Shown: in pieces, positions 1-9,167 of the stretch
Layout: each line of letters opens with the position of its first letter
How positions within the stretch are numbered: position 1 is the first letter of the stretch
DNA from: Metabacillus crassostreae
GTDB taxonomy: Bacteria; Bacillota; Bacilli; Bacillales; Bacillaceae
DNA: 64,000 nt
Direction: 5' to 3'
NCBI RefSeq assembly: GCF_016908395.1
Contig: NZ_JAFBDU010000004.1
Span: 292,337 to 356,336 of the forward strand
Program-made: the position numbers and the translations under genes
The notes under the pieces: model-generated
The model's input: the letters and a program-made list of their open reading frames with translations, nothing else
Databases searched by the model: none
What the model was told of the DNA's origin: nothing

Positions 1-2
1 TT

Positions 3-398
3 AACGAACTTCAACCTGATATATGTTTAATGGATTTAGATATGTTTGAAACAGGTATTGTAGAACAATTAAAGCCTCATCATAGTAAAGTTATGGTATT
101 AACGACATTTGCAAAAACAGGCAGCTTTCAACAAATTATCAATCATGATGTAAGAGGCTATCTTTTAAAGGATACTCCTAGTGAGGAACTAACTGAGGCA
201 ATTCGAAGCATTATGAATGAAATCCGGATATATTCTCCGAATTTAATAGATGAAAATCAAGATGATAGTAAAAATGATAATTCATTGATCAGTAATAAAA
301 ACAGTACTGACACTTCTAAACAACATAATAAAACGTTAGGAACTGTCAGAAGCTATTTGACGACTATTAAGGAAAAAATGAAACTACCTGCAGGTTAA
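3..398 (+). CDS. DesR-like response regulator, 5' partial, DNA-binding domain eroded
   Basis: The reading frame is open from base 3, so the gene starts outside the window. The visible part is the second half of a NarL/DesR-type receiver: a phospho-acceptor segment (CLMDLDM), the TTFA stretch and the LLKD lysine, followed by a segment very like B. subtilis DesR (DTPSEELTEAIRSIMN). A LuxR-type helix-turn-helix of about 60 residues should follow. Instead there is a polar Asn/Asp/Ser-rich linker and only a remnant (GTVRSYLTTIKEKMK) of the recognition-helix end, then a stop. DNA binding is doubtful; it may be a decaying paralogue. The upstream kinase, if any, is not visible. Confidence 0.7.
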   Translation, partial: NELQPDICLMDLDMFETGIVEQLKPHHSKVMVLTTFAKTGSFQQIINHDVRGYLLKDTPSEELTEAIRSIMNEIRIYSPNLIDENQDDSKNDNSLISNKNSTDTSKQHNKTLGTVRSYLTTIKEKMKLPAG

Positions 399-415
399 AT
401 AAGTCTTATGATTAT

Positions 416-446
416 AAAAAGGAGGATAGATACTATTCTCCTTTTT
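416..446 (+). terminator. Intrinsic terminator after the DesR-like gene
   Basis: Stem AAAGGAG/CTCCTTT followed by a T run, about 20 bases after the stop codon. Confidence 0.7.
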
Positions 447-556
447 TGTGTTGTGAAAATTCACTTTAAGATAACTATATTTAGGTGTTTTCATGTAGAA
501 TTTAATGTATACGGTTGTTGTGGATATTAGTAACCAAAACAGAAGGAGTGGCCATT

Positions 557-1189
557 GTGAGTAACGAGAAAAAAGTCACACTTTATTTTATTCGCCACGG
601 TGAAACGCAATATAATGTGGAAAAAAGAATGCAGGGTTTTTGTGATTCTCCACTAACTGAAAAAGGTATTATGCAGGCAAGGTCTGTTGGAAGGAGTTTA
701 ACTAATACCATTTTTGAAGCAGCATATTCTAGTGATAGTCAAAGAGTCCTTGATACCGCTAAATTCGCTATTGGGGATCGTGATATACCATTATCGATTG
801 ATACGCGTCTTAAAGAGATGAACTTTGGTGTTTTTGAATCTTTATTACAAGAAGAAATTTCAAGTTTATATGGAGATGCATTAAAAACATTATTTAGCCT
901 AGATTTACATGCTTCAGCTCCAGAAGGTGAATCTTATTCACAGTTATTTGAAAGAACAGAAAATGCAATTAAAGACATTGTGAAGAAACATTCAGTAAAA
1001 GGCGGAAACATACTGATCTTTTCACATGGAGTAACAATTGGAAATTATATTATTCAACTGACACAGAGTAAAAAATTCACTTTACATGAAAATTGTAGTG
1101 TAACTATTGTAAGTTATTTAAAGGGAAAATCTGAAATTGAAACAATAGCTGATACATCTTTTAGAGAAAATGGTCAGAAGTATATTTAG
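557..1189 (+). CDS. Histidine phosphatase family protein (phosphoglycerate mutase-like)
   Basis: About 210 residues. The catalytic RHGE motif is at residues 13-16 and the second catalytic histidine is in FSHGVT near the C-terminus; an acidic MNFGVFES segment lies between, as in broad-specificity phosphatases of the PhoE/GpmB group. The GTG at 557 is chosen because AGAAGGAG ends 8 bases before it; the in-frame ATG at 515 has no comparable site. No signal peptide, so cytoplasmic. The substrate cannot be read from sequence. It is monocistronic: a terminator follows at about 1337. Confidence 0.85.
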   Translation: MSNEKKVTLYFIRHGETQYNVEKRMQGFCDSPLTEKGIMQARSVGRSLTNTIFEAAYSSDSQRVLDTAKFAIGDRDIPLSIDTRLKEMNFGVFESLLQEEISSLYGDALKTLFSLDLHASAPEGESYSQLFERTENAIKDIVKKHSVKGGNILIFSHGVTIGNYIIQLTQSKKFTLHENCSVTIVSYLKGKSEIETIADTSFRENGQKYI

Positions 1190-1336
1190 CAAAGTTTTAG
1201 GGGGAAGAGTTTTTTGAGCTATTAATGGTTTAACTGAGTGTTTATAGTAGTTGAATCTATTGAAATAATCAATACTCTCGAACATTGTAGTTATATTGTA
1301 ACAATTCCCTCAATATGAATTAGATGTATAATGTTA

Positions 1337-1367
1337 AACCCCTTATCTAGGAAATAAGGGGTTTTTT
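1337..1367 (+). terminator. Intrinsic terminator
   Basis: Perfect stem AACCCCTTAT/ATAAGGGGTT with a T run. The 1190-1497 gap otherwise shows only a short GGCGTGACAGGCACCC-like repeat near 1432, a motif seen elsewhere in Bacillus intergenic DNA. Confidence 0.85.
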
Positions 1368-1497
1368 CTGAAATATAAGACTGCTTAACCTAGAAACATG
1401 TGGAACATTTGTGAAACAAGAAAAAACGGGGCGTGACAGGCACCCTTTAAGATGTTATATATAGATAAGAAATTCATTAAGTAGAGGTAATGTGTGT

Positions 1498-3864
1498 ATG
1501 AATGAGGAATTAGTACAGAATGCTGATACATGTTATGAGCTGGGTGAGCAGAGGGCTGCTGTTTATTTTAATTCGCTTTATGAGCAAGTTACGAATAAGA
1601 CCTATGTTTCTAACCTGACAGAGGATTTTCAACAATGGAAGCAAAATCATATTCGTCATACCTCGTTGTTTTCCATTTTTTCTAGAGGAAGAGGTAAACC
1701 GGATTCCAATGACTATCACAATTATATTCAGTGGTTAAATTATACAGGTAAGCTTGATAGCTATCTTGATCGAAGCATTTCTTACATTTATATGCGTGAT
1801 CTCGGCAAAGCATTGGATACACCTGAAACGCAAGATAAAATTAGAAAAGTTGTTAACAATTTAAAAACTAGATTAATAGACAGAGAAAAAAAGACAGATT
1901 TTAGTATGGCTATGTTATACAGGATGGCACAAAAAGATGATGTAGAAGCTACATTTATTTGGTTAATGAATAAATTAAAAACTGTATCAGCAAATATCCC
2001 AGAGGGAATGGATGCTGCACATGCAAAGCGGAAGCTAATTAAAATTATTGCTGGAGTTATACTGCATGTGAATGAAGAAATGGATGAGGATGTAACCCCA
2101 CAGGACCGTTCAAAGCAGCTTGATGTAGCGATTAGGCTTGGGTATTGCTATGGCCTAACATATCCCTTTATCGATGATCTTCTTGATGCTAAAATTTTAT
2201 CCGCCTATGAAGAGGAGCAATATTCACGGTTGATTCGAACATCACTTTTAACAGGGGTTGTACCAGACATTAACGAATGGTCAGGAGAAAATAAGGAGTT
2301 AATATCTTATATTCACGCTGAACTAAAAGCTGCATTCCAATATATTAAAGATAATCAGCACCAAGATACAATTACTTCATTTTTTGAGCAATCTTATATA
2401 TTCTTTCAATCACAGGAAGATGATCGGCTAAAGCATCTGTCTGATCCTACCTACACGAACGAAGAGCTTTATATCCCGATCATTTTGAAATCCTCTTCAT
2501 CACGTTTGATTATCAGATCTGTTATAAGTGCAAAAGAAGATGAGGGCTTTGATGAACGAACATTTTATTATGGTATTTACAATCAACTTGCAGATGACTT
2601 TGCCGATATGTTCGATGATTTGGACGAGGGTGCTGTCACTCCATATACCTATTTTCTAACATATCATGATAAACGATCTGATCTTATTAACCCATTTGAA
2701 TTATATTGGGCAGTTATCTCAAATTTGATTCATAATGTTTATAAATCAGACTCTAAGACACGTGAAATTATCTTGAATCGTGCAATAAATGGGTTGAAAA
2801 GATATAAAGAAAAAATGGGTAAGAAAAAGTATAACGAAGTCATGGAGTTATTTATGACTGGAAACACAAATTTCAATGATCTTATTCAAACACTTGTTAA
2901 AAATGCTGATGATGTTGATTTTTTTGACAAACTGCTACGAGATCACATGGTTACAAATTTAAGAGACGATCAAAAAGAGCAGGACACCTTTTCGGAAACG
3001 ATCGAAAGAGTTCGTAAAGAGATTAATAAAATCCTACCTATTGAGAGAATTGATGACGAATCAATGATCAATGATCCAATAACTGCTGCTGCGAACTATA
3101 GCTTAAAAGGTGATGGTAAACGATTGAGGCCAATCATAACCTGGATCATGGGTGTAGACGAATATGGTCTTGATAAGTCTGCCATAACACCACTTCTGAG
3201 ATCACTAGAATATATGCATACAGCTTCTTTAATTTTTGATGATCTTCCGTCACAGGATAATGCATCAATTAGAAGAGGACATCGAACGTTACATGAAGTT
3301 TATAATATTGCAACAGCAGAGTTAACAGGTCTCTTTTTAACACAAAAGGCAATCTGGGAACAAGCATCTCTTGATACATTTGACACGAAGTCTGTTCTTC
3401 GGCTAATTCAGTATTCAGCAAAAACAACCGAGGACATGTGTAAAGGTCAAATTATGGATTTGGATTCTAAAGGGAAGCCATTAACAGAGGAACAGTTGAA
3501 TATGTTGAGCTATTATAAAACAGGATTAGCATTTGAAGCTTCTCTTATTATGCCAGCTATTCTTGCTAATGTACCAACACTAGAAATAGATGCTATGAAA
3601 AAATTTGCTTATCATGCGGGGATAGCGTTCCAAATTAAGGATGATCTTCTTGATGTTGAGGGAGATTCTACTGTACTTGGGAAAATTGTTGGAAAAGATG
3701 CAGAAAACAACAACTCAACCTTTGTATCGATTCTAGGAACAATAGGTGCACAAAAGATGATGTGGGAACACTATTGTACCGCAATTGAATCTTTGCAGCA
3801 TATACCTCGTAGTACAACATTTTTAAAGCATTTAGTAAATTACATTGTACACAGGGAAAAATAG
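1498..3864 (+). CDS. Large polyprenyl synthetase family protein with two isoprenoid-synthase-like halves
   Basis: Residue numbers count from the GTG at 1492 (790 aa); the ATG at 1498 is preferred because AGAGGT lies 8 bases upstream. The C-terminal half (about 505-790) is a recognisable trans-prenyltransferase: GDGKRLRP (540-547), an aspartate-rich DDLPSQD (583-589), RRGHRT (594-599), KGQ (651-653) and a second FQIKDDLLD (713-721). The N-terminal half (about 200-460) has no close family I recognise but carries FIDDLLD (227-232) and NQLADDFADMFDD (364-376), spaced like the two Asp-rich metal sites of an all-alpha isoprenoid synthase. Usual prenyl synthases have about 300 residues, so this is likely a duplication or fusion. 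Product chain length and any cyclase activity are unknown. Confidence 0.8.
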   Translation: MNEELVQNADTCYELGEQRAAVYFNSLYEQVTNKTYVSNLTEDFQQWKQNHIRHTSLFSIFSRGRGKPDSNDYHNYIQWLNYTGKLDSYLDRSISYIYMRDLGKALDTPETQDKIRKVVNNLKTRLIDREKKTDFSMAMLYRMAQKDDVEATFIWLMNKLKTVSANIPEGMDAAHAKRKLIKIIAGVILHVNEEMDEDVTPQDRSKQLDVAIRLGYCYGLTYPFIDDLLDAKILSAYEEEQYSRLIRTSLLTGVVPDINEWSGENKELISYIHAELKAAFQYIKDNQHQDTITSFFEQSYIFFQSQEDDRLKHLSDPTYTNEELYIPIILKSSSSRLIIRSVISAKEDEGFDERTFYYGIYNQLADDFADMFDDLDEGAVTPYTYFLTYHDKRSDLINPFELYWAVISNLIHNVYKSDSKTREIILNRAINGLKRYKEKMGKKKYNEVMELFMTGNTNFNDLIQTLVKNADDVDFFDKLLRDHMVTNLRDDQKEQDTFSETIERVRKEINKILPIERIDDESMINDPITAAANYSLKGDGKRLRPIITWIMGVDEYGLDKSAITPLLRSLEYMHTASLIFDDLPSQDNASIRRGHRTLHEVYNIATAELTGLFLTQKAIWEQASLDTFDTKSVLRLIQYSAKTTEDMCKGQIMDLDSKGKPLTEEQLNMLSYYKTGLAFEASLIMPAILANVPTLEIDAMKKFAYHAGIAFQIKDDLLDVEGDSTVLGKIVGKDAENNNSTFVSILGTIGAQKMMWEHYCTAIESLQHIPRSTTFLKHLVNYIVHREK

Positions 3865-3875
3865 AAAATAAACAC

Positions 3876-3909
3876 AAAAAACAAATACTCAATGAGTGTT
3901 TGTTTTTTT
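3876..3909 (+). terminator. Intrinsic terminator
   Basis: AAACAAATACTC/GAGTGTTTGTTT stem with a T7 tail directly after the prenyl synthase gene. Confidence 0.85.
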
Positions 3910-4001
3910 GATTTAGTCCACACTTTTGTACTATATTTGCTTACATATCTTCCCTTTTGGACAGAATAGATTATAAAAAGAAAAATGTGGTGTAAATCTT
4001 T

Positions 4002-4586
4002 ATGTTCGAGCTTATTAATTTATACACACTAAATTCCTCACCTATAGATCATTTAATAGAAGTTGAGAAAACATATTTTGAAAATCTTAATCAATATTGG
4101 AAAACTCATAACTTTTTAACAGCAAGATGGTGGTTTTTAGTTATTCTTAGTGTGTTGGCCCCAATTACATGGTGGAAATTTATTGATAAGAAAAGGTTAA
4201 TTGAAATTACTTCATTTGGTTTATTTTATGGTGTTTCTGCAATTATTCTCGATTCAATTGGAAGTAATGCAATGGTCTGGACTTATCCTGTAAGACTGAC
4301 TCCATATTTAGTTCCACAATTATATCCTTATGATGTTGGGATCGTAATCGTACCCTTTATGTATGTGTATCAACGCTTTGGAGACAAAGCTTCTCAATTC
4401 CTCATTGCAAACGGTATTTTATCAGCATTTTTAGCTTTTATCGCAGAGCCTATAATGGAAGTGTTAAATATCTATCAGGAAATAACATGGAGAAATATTT
4501 ATTCCTTCCCAATTTATTGGGCACTAGGAGTGATTTGTTGGTTAATAATCAAGAGATTTAAAAAAATAGAGCTAAATTATAAATAG
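4002..4586 (+). CDS. CBO0543-type integral membrane protein
   Basis: 194 residues with a soluble N-terminus of about 40 residues, then several hydrophobic segments (about 43-62, 72-88, 108-123, 135-152, 168-182) and a basic tail. The tryptophan-rich start of the first helix (ARWWF, TWWKF) and overall layout match the CBO0543 membrane family common in Bacillus; its function is unknown. The ribosome binding site before the ATG is weak. The gene stands alone with a terminator on each side. Confidence 0.7.
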   Translation: MFELINLYTLNSSPIDHLIEVEKTYFENLNQYWKTHNFLTARWWFLVILSVLAPITWWKFIDKKRLIEITSFGLFYGVSAIILDSIGSNAMVWTYPVRLTPYLVPQLYPYDVGIVIVPFMYVYQRFGDKASQFLIANGILSAFLAFIAEPIMEVLNIYQEITWRNIYSFPIYWALGVICWLIIKRFKKIELNYK

Positions 4587-4608
4587 TAGAATTTATTTTT
4601 GGATCAGA

Positions 4609-4656
4609 TAGGCTTTTAGCCATTTCTTTTTAGGGTGGGTAAAAGCCTTATTTTAT
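4609..4656 (+). terminator. Probable intrinsic terminator
   Basis: Stem AGGCTTTTA/TAAAAGCCT with a loop of about 20 bases and a T-rich tail. Confidence 0.55.
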
Positions 4657-4847
4657 AGAAGAAATTTGTTTTTCCATAATGATAAAGATATCTAAAACTA
4701 CTGTATGGAGTTGGTTATTAGATAATAGGTCTATGTAAATGTACTTAGTTAGTATTTTTATTTGTAAAAAATATGTCGAAATATAGAATTACATAGTATA
4801 ATTTAACTATATCTAATAAAAAGTTAATATGAGAATGGAGATTTACT

Positions 4848-6341
4848 ATGGAGAAACAAGAAGAAAAAGTGGTAAATAATAATCTTACATCACTAGAGGA
4901 AAACATTATTAAACGTAATTCAATTGTTTTTAAAGCAATTACATTTGTCACTGCACTTACATTATTTGCTATTTTTACAATGGGAGCTGCAATGGAAACC
5001 CACCAAATTCTATTAGTAGGCATGCAATTACTTATTTGGGGCAGCTATACTTTTTTACATTTTAAAAGGCTGTTCATAGAATACATAAGGTATATTGCTG
5101 TTTTTGGTTCTGCCCTGTCTACTACCATTACGTTAGTTTTACAGCCAGCAGCATCGAACGTTTTTTCAATCTACTTTCTCATTATATTAGCACTTATATA
5201 TATGGATAAGAAGTTATCAATAATGACTCAAGTTTATGGATTTTTGATGATGTTATATCTACTTTATGGTCAATCTGATGTAATAACTATTTCTCAAGAA
5301 GACAAGATTACTTATATTATTTATTATGGATTAATTACGATATTAATCTTTTCTTTGCTACAAGTCACACTTCATCTTGCTAAGCAAATGGTTGAGTCAA
5401 GAAAGGAAACTGAGGCCCTCTTAGCTTCACAGAGTAAACAGAAAAATGCAATTGTTGAATTGGTGAATGACGTTACAAAGAATATGGGAGTTGTTTCGAA
5501 ATCGAGTGAAACAAATAACCAATCATTTCACGAAATGAATGCAACCTTTCAAGAAATTGCTTCTGGAGTAAATGCTCAAAATGAAGCTACAGTCGAAATT
5601 AATGGATCCGTTTCATCGATGACAGAAGTAGTAGAAAAAATGCTACAATCAATAACAACTTTAAAAGCAGAAACAGAAGGAACAAGTGAGCTTTCCAAGC
5701 ATGGCCAAAGCCAAGTACAAGACCTTACAGAAATAATTAGTACTTTTAAAGACGAAATTGACAGGATGTCAGATGAAATAAGTGAATTAAACACTAAATT
5801 AGCCGTAACAAATCAATTTAGTAACACGATTAAAGAAATTGCAAATCAAACAAATCTTTTATCTTTGAATGCTAGTATTGAAGCAGCTAGAGCAGGAGAG
5901 CATGGTCTTGGTTTTTCTGTTGTAGCTAATGAAATTCGTAATTTGTCTGATATGACAACAAAATCAGCAGAACAAATTTCAGAGCAGCTTAATGAATTTA
6001 CAAAGCAATCTGACAACACACGTAACCGAATGATTCATATAGCAGAACAAATGGCTAAGAGTTATGAAGTAACAACTCAGACGAAACATTCGTTTTCAGA
6101 GATAAATTCGGCTATCGTAAATCTCTCCCAATTAGCTGATATTAGTAACAATTTAATTTTAGAAATAAATTCAACTGTAGGAGTGATTAATAGCTCTACT
6201 GAAGAGTTGGCATCAGTCAGTGAACAGTCTAGTGCTTCTTTAGAGGAGTTAATGGCTACCTTAGAAAATATATTAGATGCTAACACAACAAGTGTAAGTA
6301 GTATTAAGGCAGTCGAGAAATCACTTACATCTATTTCATAA
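4848..6341 (+). CDS. Methyl-accepting chemotaxis protein, polytopic, without HAMP domain
   Basis: 497 residues. The N-terminal 170 residues form about six transmembrane helices with short loops, so there is no large extracellular sensor domain. The rest is a long coiled coil with the hallmark chemoreceptor hairpin tip around residues 335-365 ([19 protein letters not shown], then [13 protein letters not shown]). No HAMP segment is evident. The ligand or membrane property sensed is unknown. It should couple to CheA/CheW, which are not in the window. GGAG lies just before the ATG; the gene is monocistronic. Confidence 0.9.
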   Translation: MEKQEEKVVNNNLTSLEENIIKRNSIVFKAITFVTALTLFAIFTMGAAMETHQILLVGMQLLIWGSYTFLHFKRLFIEYIRYIAVFGSALSTTITLVLQPAASNVFSIYFLIILALIYMDKKLSIMTQVYGFLMMLYLLYGQSDVITISQEDKITYIIYYGLITILIFSLLQVTLHLAKQMVESRKETEALLASQSKQKNAIVELVNDVTKNMGVVSKSSETNNQSFHEMNATFQEIASGVNAQNEATVEINGSVSSMTEVVEKMLQSITTLKAETEGTSELSKHGQSQVQDLTEIISTFKDEIDRMSDEISELNTKLAVTNQFSNTIKEIANQTNLLSLNASIEAARAGEHGLGFSVVANEIRNLSDMTTKSAEQISEQLNEFTKQSDNTRNRMIHIAEQMAKSYEVTTQTKHSFSEINSAIVNLSQLADISNNLILEINSTVGVINSSTEELASVSEQSSASLEELMATLENILDANTTSVSSIKAVEKSLTSIS

Positions 6342-6356
6342 TAGATAATAAAATAA

Positions 6357-6402
6357 ATTCCCTTATTTTAACTTTTTATAAAGTGGATAAGGGGATTTTT
6401 TT
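6357..6402 (+). terminator. Intrinsic terminator
   Basis: AATTCCCTTAT pairs with ATAAGGGGATT and a T7 tail follows. Confidence 0.75.
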
Positions 6403-6445
6403 ATGGAAAAATAATACTGTGATTAATTAAGAGGGAGAGAAATAT

Positions 6446-7249
6446 ATGAAAAAACGTAGTTTAATGGGTTTCGTAATGATTCTGTTTGTTACAAGTATCT
6501 TTATATCTCTAAGTTCTCAAGCGAATGCACAACAAGATATACCTAATTTAGAAGGTGGTCCAGAAGAAAAGGAAAGAGTTAGATATCCTGTTTCAAATAT
6601 CGTCTTACAGCAAAGGTATCCTGAAACGGTTGTGTTAAGAGGTCAACAAACTGACAATAGTGTTGCTTTAACATTTGATGATGGACCAGATCCGCGTTTT
6701 ACTCCGCAAATTTTAGATATCCTGAAGGAAAACAATATAAAAGCAACCTTCTTTTTGATGGGGGCACGGGTAGAAAAATATCCTGATATAGTGAAACGGA
6801 TTGTTGAAGAAGGACATGTGATTGGAAATCATACTTATTGGCATCCTAATCTTGTAAAAGAAGCAGATATAAATACACTTGAAAGAGAAGTTTCAACTAC
6901 TGAAGAAGTGTTAGCCAAACAAATAAATTATCGAACTAAGCTATTTCGGGCTCCATATGGGTTTTTATATAACGAACTAGTAGAAAAGCTAAAAGGAATG
7001 GATTATACAGTTGTTGGCTGGTCAGTAGATTCATTAGATTGGCGCGAGTCACCTCCAGAGGTAATATCCTATAATGTGTTAAGTAACTTTGAGCCTGGTG
7101 CAATTGTTCTTATGCACGACGGAGGAGAATGGGATGCTGATCGTACAAATACGATAAAAGCTCTTCAGCTAATAATCCCTGCTTTAAAGGAACAAGGTAT
7201 GGCATTTAAAACTGTTCCTGAATTATTAAATATACCTTATAAAAAGTGA
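6446..7249 (+). CDS. Secreted polysaccharide deacetylase (NodB domain)
   Basis: 267 residues. The N-terminus is a signal peptide (KKR, hydrophobic core, ANA cleavage-like site near residue 28). The NodB catalytic domain follows from about residue 70: TFDDGPDPRFTP (motif 1 with the catalytic/metal Asp pair), GNHTYWHPNL (metal His motif HxxxH), RAPYG, a DSLDWR segment and LMHDGG. It should deacetylate N-acetylated glycans, most likely peptidoglycan or another wall polysaccharide, outside the membrane. GGGAGAG precedes the ATG. Which Pda-type paralogue it corresponds to cannot be settled from the sequence alone. Confidence 0.9.
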   Translation: MKKRSLMGFVMILFVTSIFISLSSQANAQQDIPNLEGGPEEKERVRYPVSNIVLQQRYPETVVLRGQQTDNSVALTFDDGPDPRFTPQILDILKENNIKATFFLMGARVEKYPDIVKRIVEEGHVIGNHTYWHPNLVKEADINTLEREVSTTEEVLAKQINYRTKLFRAPYGFLYNELVEKLKGMDYTVVGWSVDSLDWRESPPEVISYNVLSNFEPGAIVLMHDGGEWDADRTNTIKALQLIIPALKEQGMAFKTVPELLNIPYKK

Positions 7250-7261
7250 AAATAGGATTTA

Positions 7262-7301
7262 GAAAGAGGATAAAGGGTAAAAGCTCTTTATTCTTTTTTT
7301 G
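7262..7301 (+). terminator. Probable intrinsic terminator
   Basis: AGAGGATAAAG pairs imperfectly with CTTTATTCTT and is followed by T residues. Confidence 0.5.
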
Positions 7302-7393
7302 TGGAATTATATTACATTGAGATACTCAATTCAAATACAAGAATAAGCAAAATGAATTAATAAGAAACTACTTAAGGTGAAGGATGAATTAAG

Positions 7394-7709
7394 GTGATCA
7401 AAATGGAGAGTATGAAATTTGGAGTTCATGAGGTAACTGATATGCGCGAGCTTATAAATTTCAAAGGAGCTTGTCTTATTCAGGCAAAATCTAGATTGAA
7501 TGAGGTGGAAAATCCTGAGCTTAAGACATTACTAGAACAAAGCATTCAGCAGGGTCAGACAACAGTAAGTCAAATGAAGCAGCAGCTTAACAAAGGCTTC
7601 TATTATTCAGGGTTTAGTTACAGATCCTAAATTAAAAGCGATTATGAAACAAGATGTTACTATGACAAGTCGTCATATTGAAGAATTAAACAACCATTTA
7701 ACATATTAA
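7394..7709 (+). pseudogene. CotF-like spore coat protein gene with an internal frameshift
   Basis: The first frame encodes 78 residues (start 7394) with a CotF/ferritin-like helical pattern (ELINFKGACLIQAKSRLNEV) and stops at 7630. Another frame, open through about 7599-7709, continues the expected protein (QGLVTDPKLKAIMKQDV, then HIEELNNHL) to a natural stop at 7709, just before the next coat gene. A single indel between about 7590 and 7615 would restore one protein of about 105 residues. It could be a real mutation, a sequencing error, or less likely programmed frameshifting; no slippery heptamer is obvious. Confidence 0.65.
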
Positions 7710-7740
7710 CTTGGAATAAATTGAAAGGGAGGGTTTAAAT

Positions 7741-8001
7741 ATGAATCAATTTATTGAAAAGCTAACAGGGATGGCTCCAATGACTGATCAGGTTATTGCG
7801 ACTGATATATTAATGACAGCAAAACCTGAGATAAAAAATTACTCTTTAGCTATTACTGAAGCAGCAACGAAAGAAGTGAGAAATACATTAAAACTTCATT
7901 TAGATGATGAAATTGAATTTCATGAACAAATCTCTAGCTACATGATCGAAAAAGGCTATTACAATCCACATGACACCAAAAAACAGCTCATACTGCACTA
8001 A
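7741..8001 (+). CDS. CotF-family spore coat protein (YraF/YraG-like)
   Basis: 86 residues, two amphipathic helices typical of small CotF-domain proteins (QVIATDILMTAKPEI, then LDDEIEFHEQISSYM), ending in the family's usual KGYYNPHD tail. AAAGGGAGG lies upstream of the ATG. It follows a frameshifted relative at 7394-7709 by about 30 bases, so the two are probably co-transcribed in sporulating cells. Role inferred from family only: structural component of the coat. Confidence 0.8.
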   Translation: MNQFIEKLTGMAPMTDQVIATDILMTAKPEIKNYSLAITEAATKEVRNTLKLHLDDEIEFHEQISSYMIEKGYYNPHDTKKQLILH

Positions 8002-8112
8002 ATTTGTCCACTGAATAAATCCTCTGGTTAAAGTACTAAATTCATATTGAAGATAAATTTCACAACTGAATTAGCTTCGCAATAAATTGGAATTTTACTA
8101 TTGATAAATTAG

Positions 8113-8310
8113 AAGAAGCTGGGACAAAAGTATTTTAACAAAATAGAAACGGGAATGATGGTTGTAAGTGTAGTTACGACGCCCCTAAAATGTACTCCGC
8201 TTTTTGTTGGAAGCTGGCAATACCTCCTTTTCTAAGCACTGTGGGTCTAACCGATGACTTTCATCCATAGGAGTCTACGTATATTTCATCCAAAAGCTAT
8301 TACTTTATTC
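8113..8310. repeat. Degenerate intergenic repeat inside the 8002-8470 gap
   Basis: The gap between the coat gene and the response regulator has no convincing gene. It opens with AGCTGGGACAAAAGTATTTT, which resembles the left end of the palindromic elements near 11.9 and 14.1 kb, and continues with relatively GC-rich sequence (GGGTCTAACC, TCCATAGGAGTCTACG) unlike the AT-rich surroundings. It reads as a decayed dispersed element; I see no ORF in it. Confidence 0.4.
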
Positions 8311-8470
8311 GGTATTTTTGTTAATCACTTAATTGATGTTCTAGCGTCTTTTTTTAGATGATGGAGAATATTTAATCTCCATTTGAAACATTTTTCACCA
8401 TATATCCATGAAATAAGACCCATAATGTTATAATAATTGTATAAAAATGGGTTGGGAATGGAGAGACGAA

Positions 8471-9166
8471 ATGGGAGAAAAAATACTGCTAATAGAAGAT
8501 GATCTTTCCATAAGTGAAATGGTAAGAGTGCAATTTGAAAAGGAGGGTTTTATTGTAGTTACAGCTTTTGATGGAGAAGAAGGAGTGGAGAAATTCAGAC
8601 AAGAACCATTTGATTTAATTGTTTTAGATTTGATGTTACCTAAATTAAATGGGTTTGATTTGTTAAAAGATATTAGAGAAAAAAGTCTAATTCCTGTAAT
8701 CATTATGTCTGCAAAAGATGGAGATGTTGATAAAGCTTTAGGACTTGGCTTTGGTGCAGATGATTATATTGCCAAACCTTTTTCAATGATTGAGTTAATT
8801 GCAAGGGTACGTGCCGCGATTAGAAGAGCAACATATTACGAGATAAATGAAAAGGGGAAATCTAATATTGTAAACATTGGTGATTTAATGATTGATTATA
8901 ACAATTTTTCTGTACATAAGAGAGAAGTAGAGTTAAAGCTAACTTCCAAGGAATTTCATATTTTGAAATTGTTTATTACTCATCCTAAGCAAGTTTTTAC
9001 TAAAGCACAGATATATTCTTCTGTATGGAAAGAAGATTACTATGGAGATGAAAATATTATAAATGTTCATATGAGAAGGTTGCGAGAAAAAATCGAAGAT
9101 AATCCATCCACCCCAACTTATATTAAAACATTGTGGGGAATTGGTTATAAATTAGGAGACTTTTAA
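8471..9166 (+). CDS. OmpR-family response regulator
   Basis: About 231 residues from the ATG at 8471, chosen because GGAG sits 7 bases upstream; an in-frame ATG at 8447 lacks a site. The receiver has the acidic pocket (LLIEDD), phospho-acceptor in IVLDLMLP and the AKPFS lysine; the C-terminal winged helix shows LTSKEFHILKLF and IKTLWGIGYKL. The kinase gene follows after a one-base gap, and an ABC transporter follows that, so it probably activates the transporter genes in response to envelope stress or a peptide antibiotic. The target sites are not identified. Confidence 0.9.
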   Translation: MGEKILLIEDDLSISEMVRVQFEKEGFIVVTAFDGEEGVEKFRQEPFDLIVLDLMLPKLNGFDLLKDIREKSLIPVIIMSAKDGDVDKALGLGFGADDYIAKPFSMIELIARVRAAIRRATYYEINEKGKSNIVNIGDLMIDYNNFSVHKREVELKLTSKEFHILKLFITHPKQVFTKAQIYSSVWKEDYYGDENIINVHMRRLREKIEDNPSTPTYIKTLWGIGYKLGDF

Positions 9167-9167
9167 A

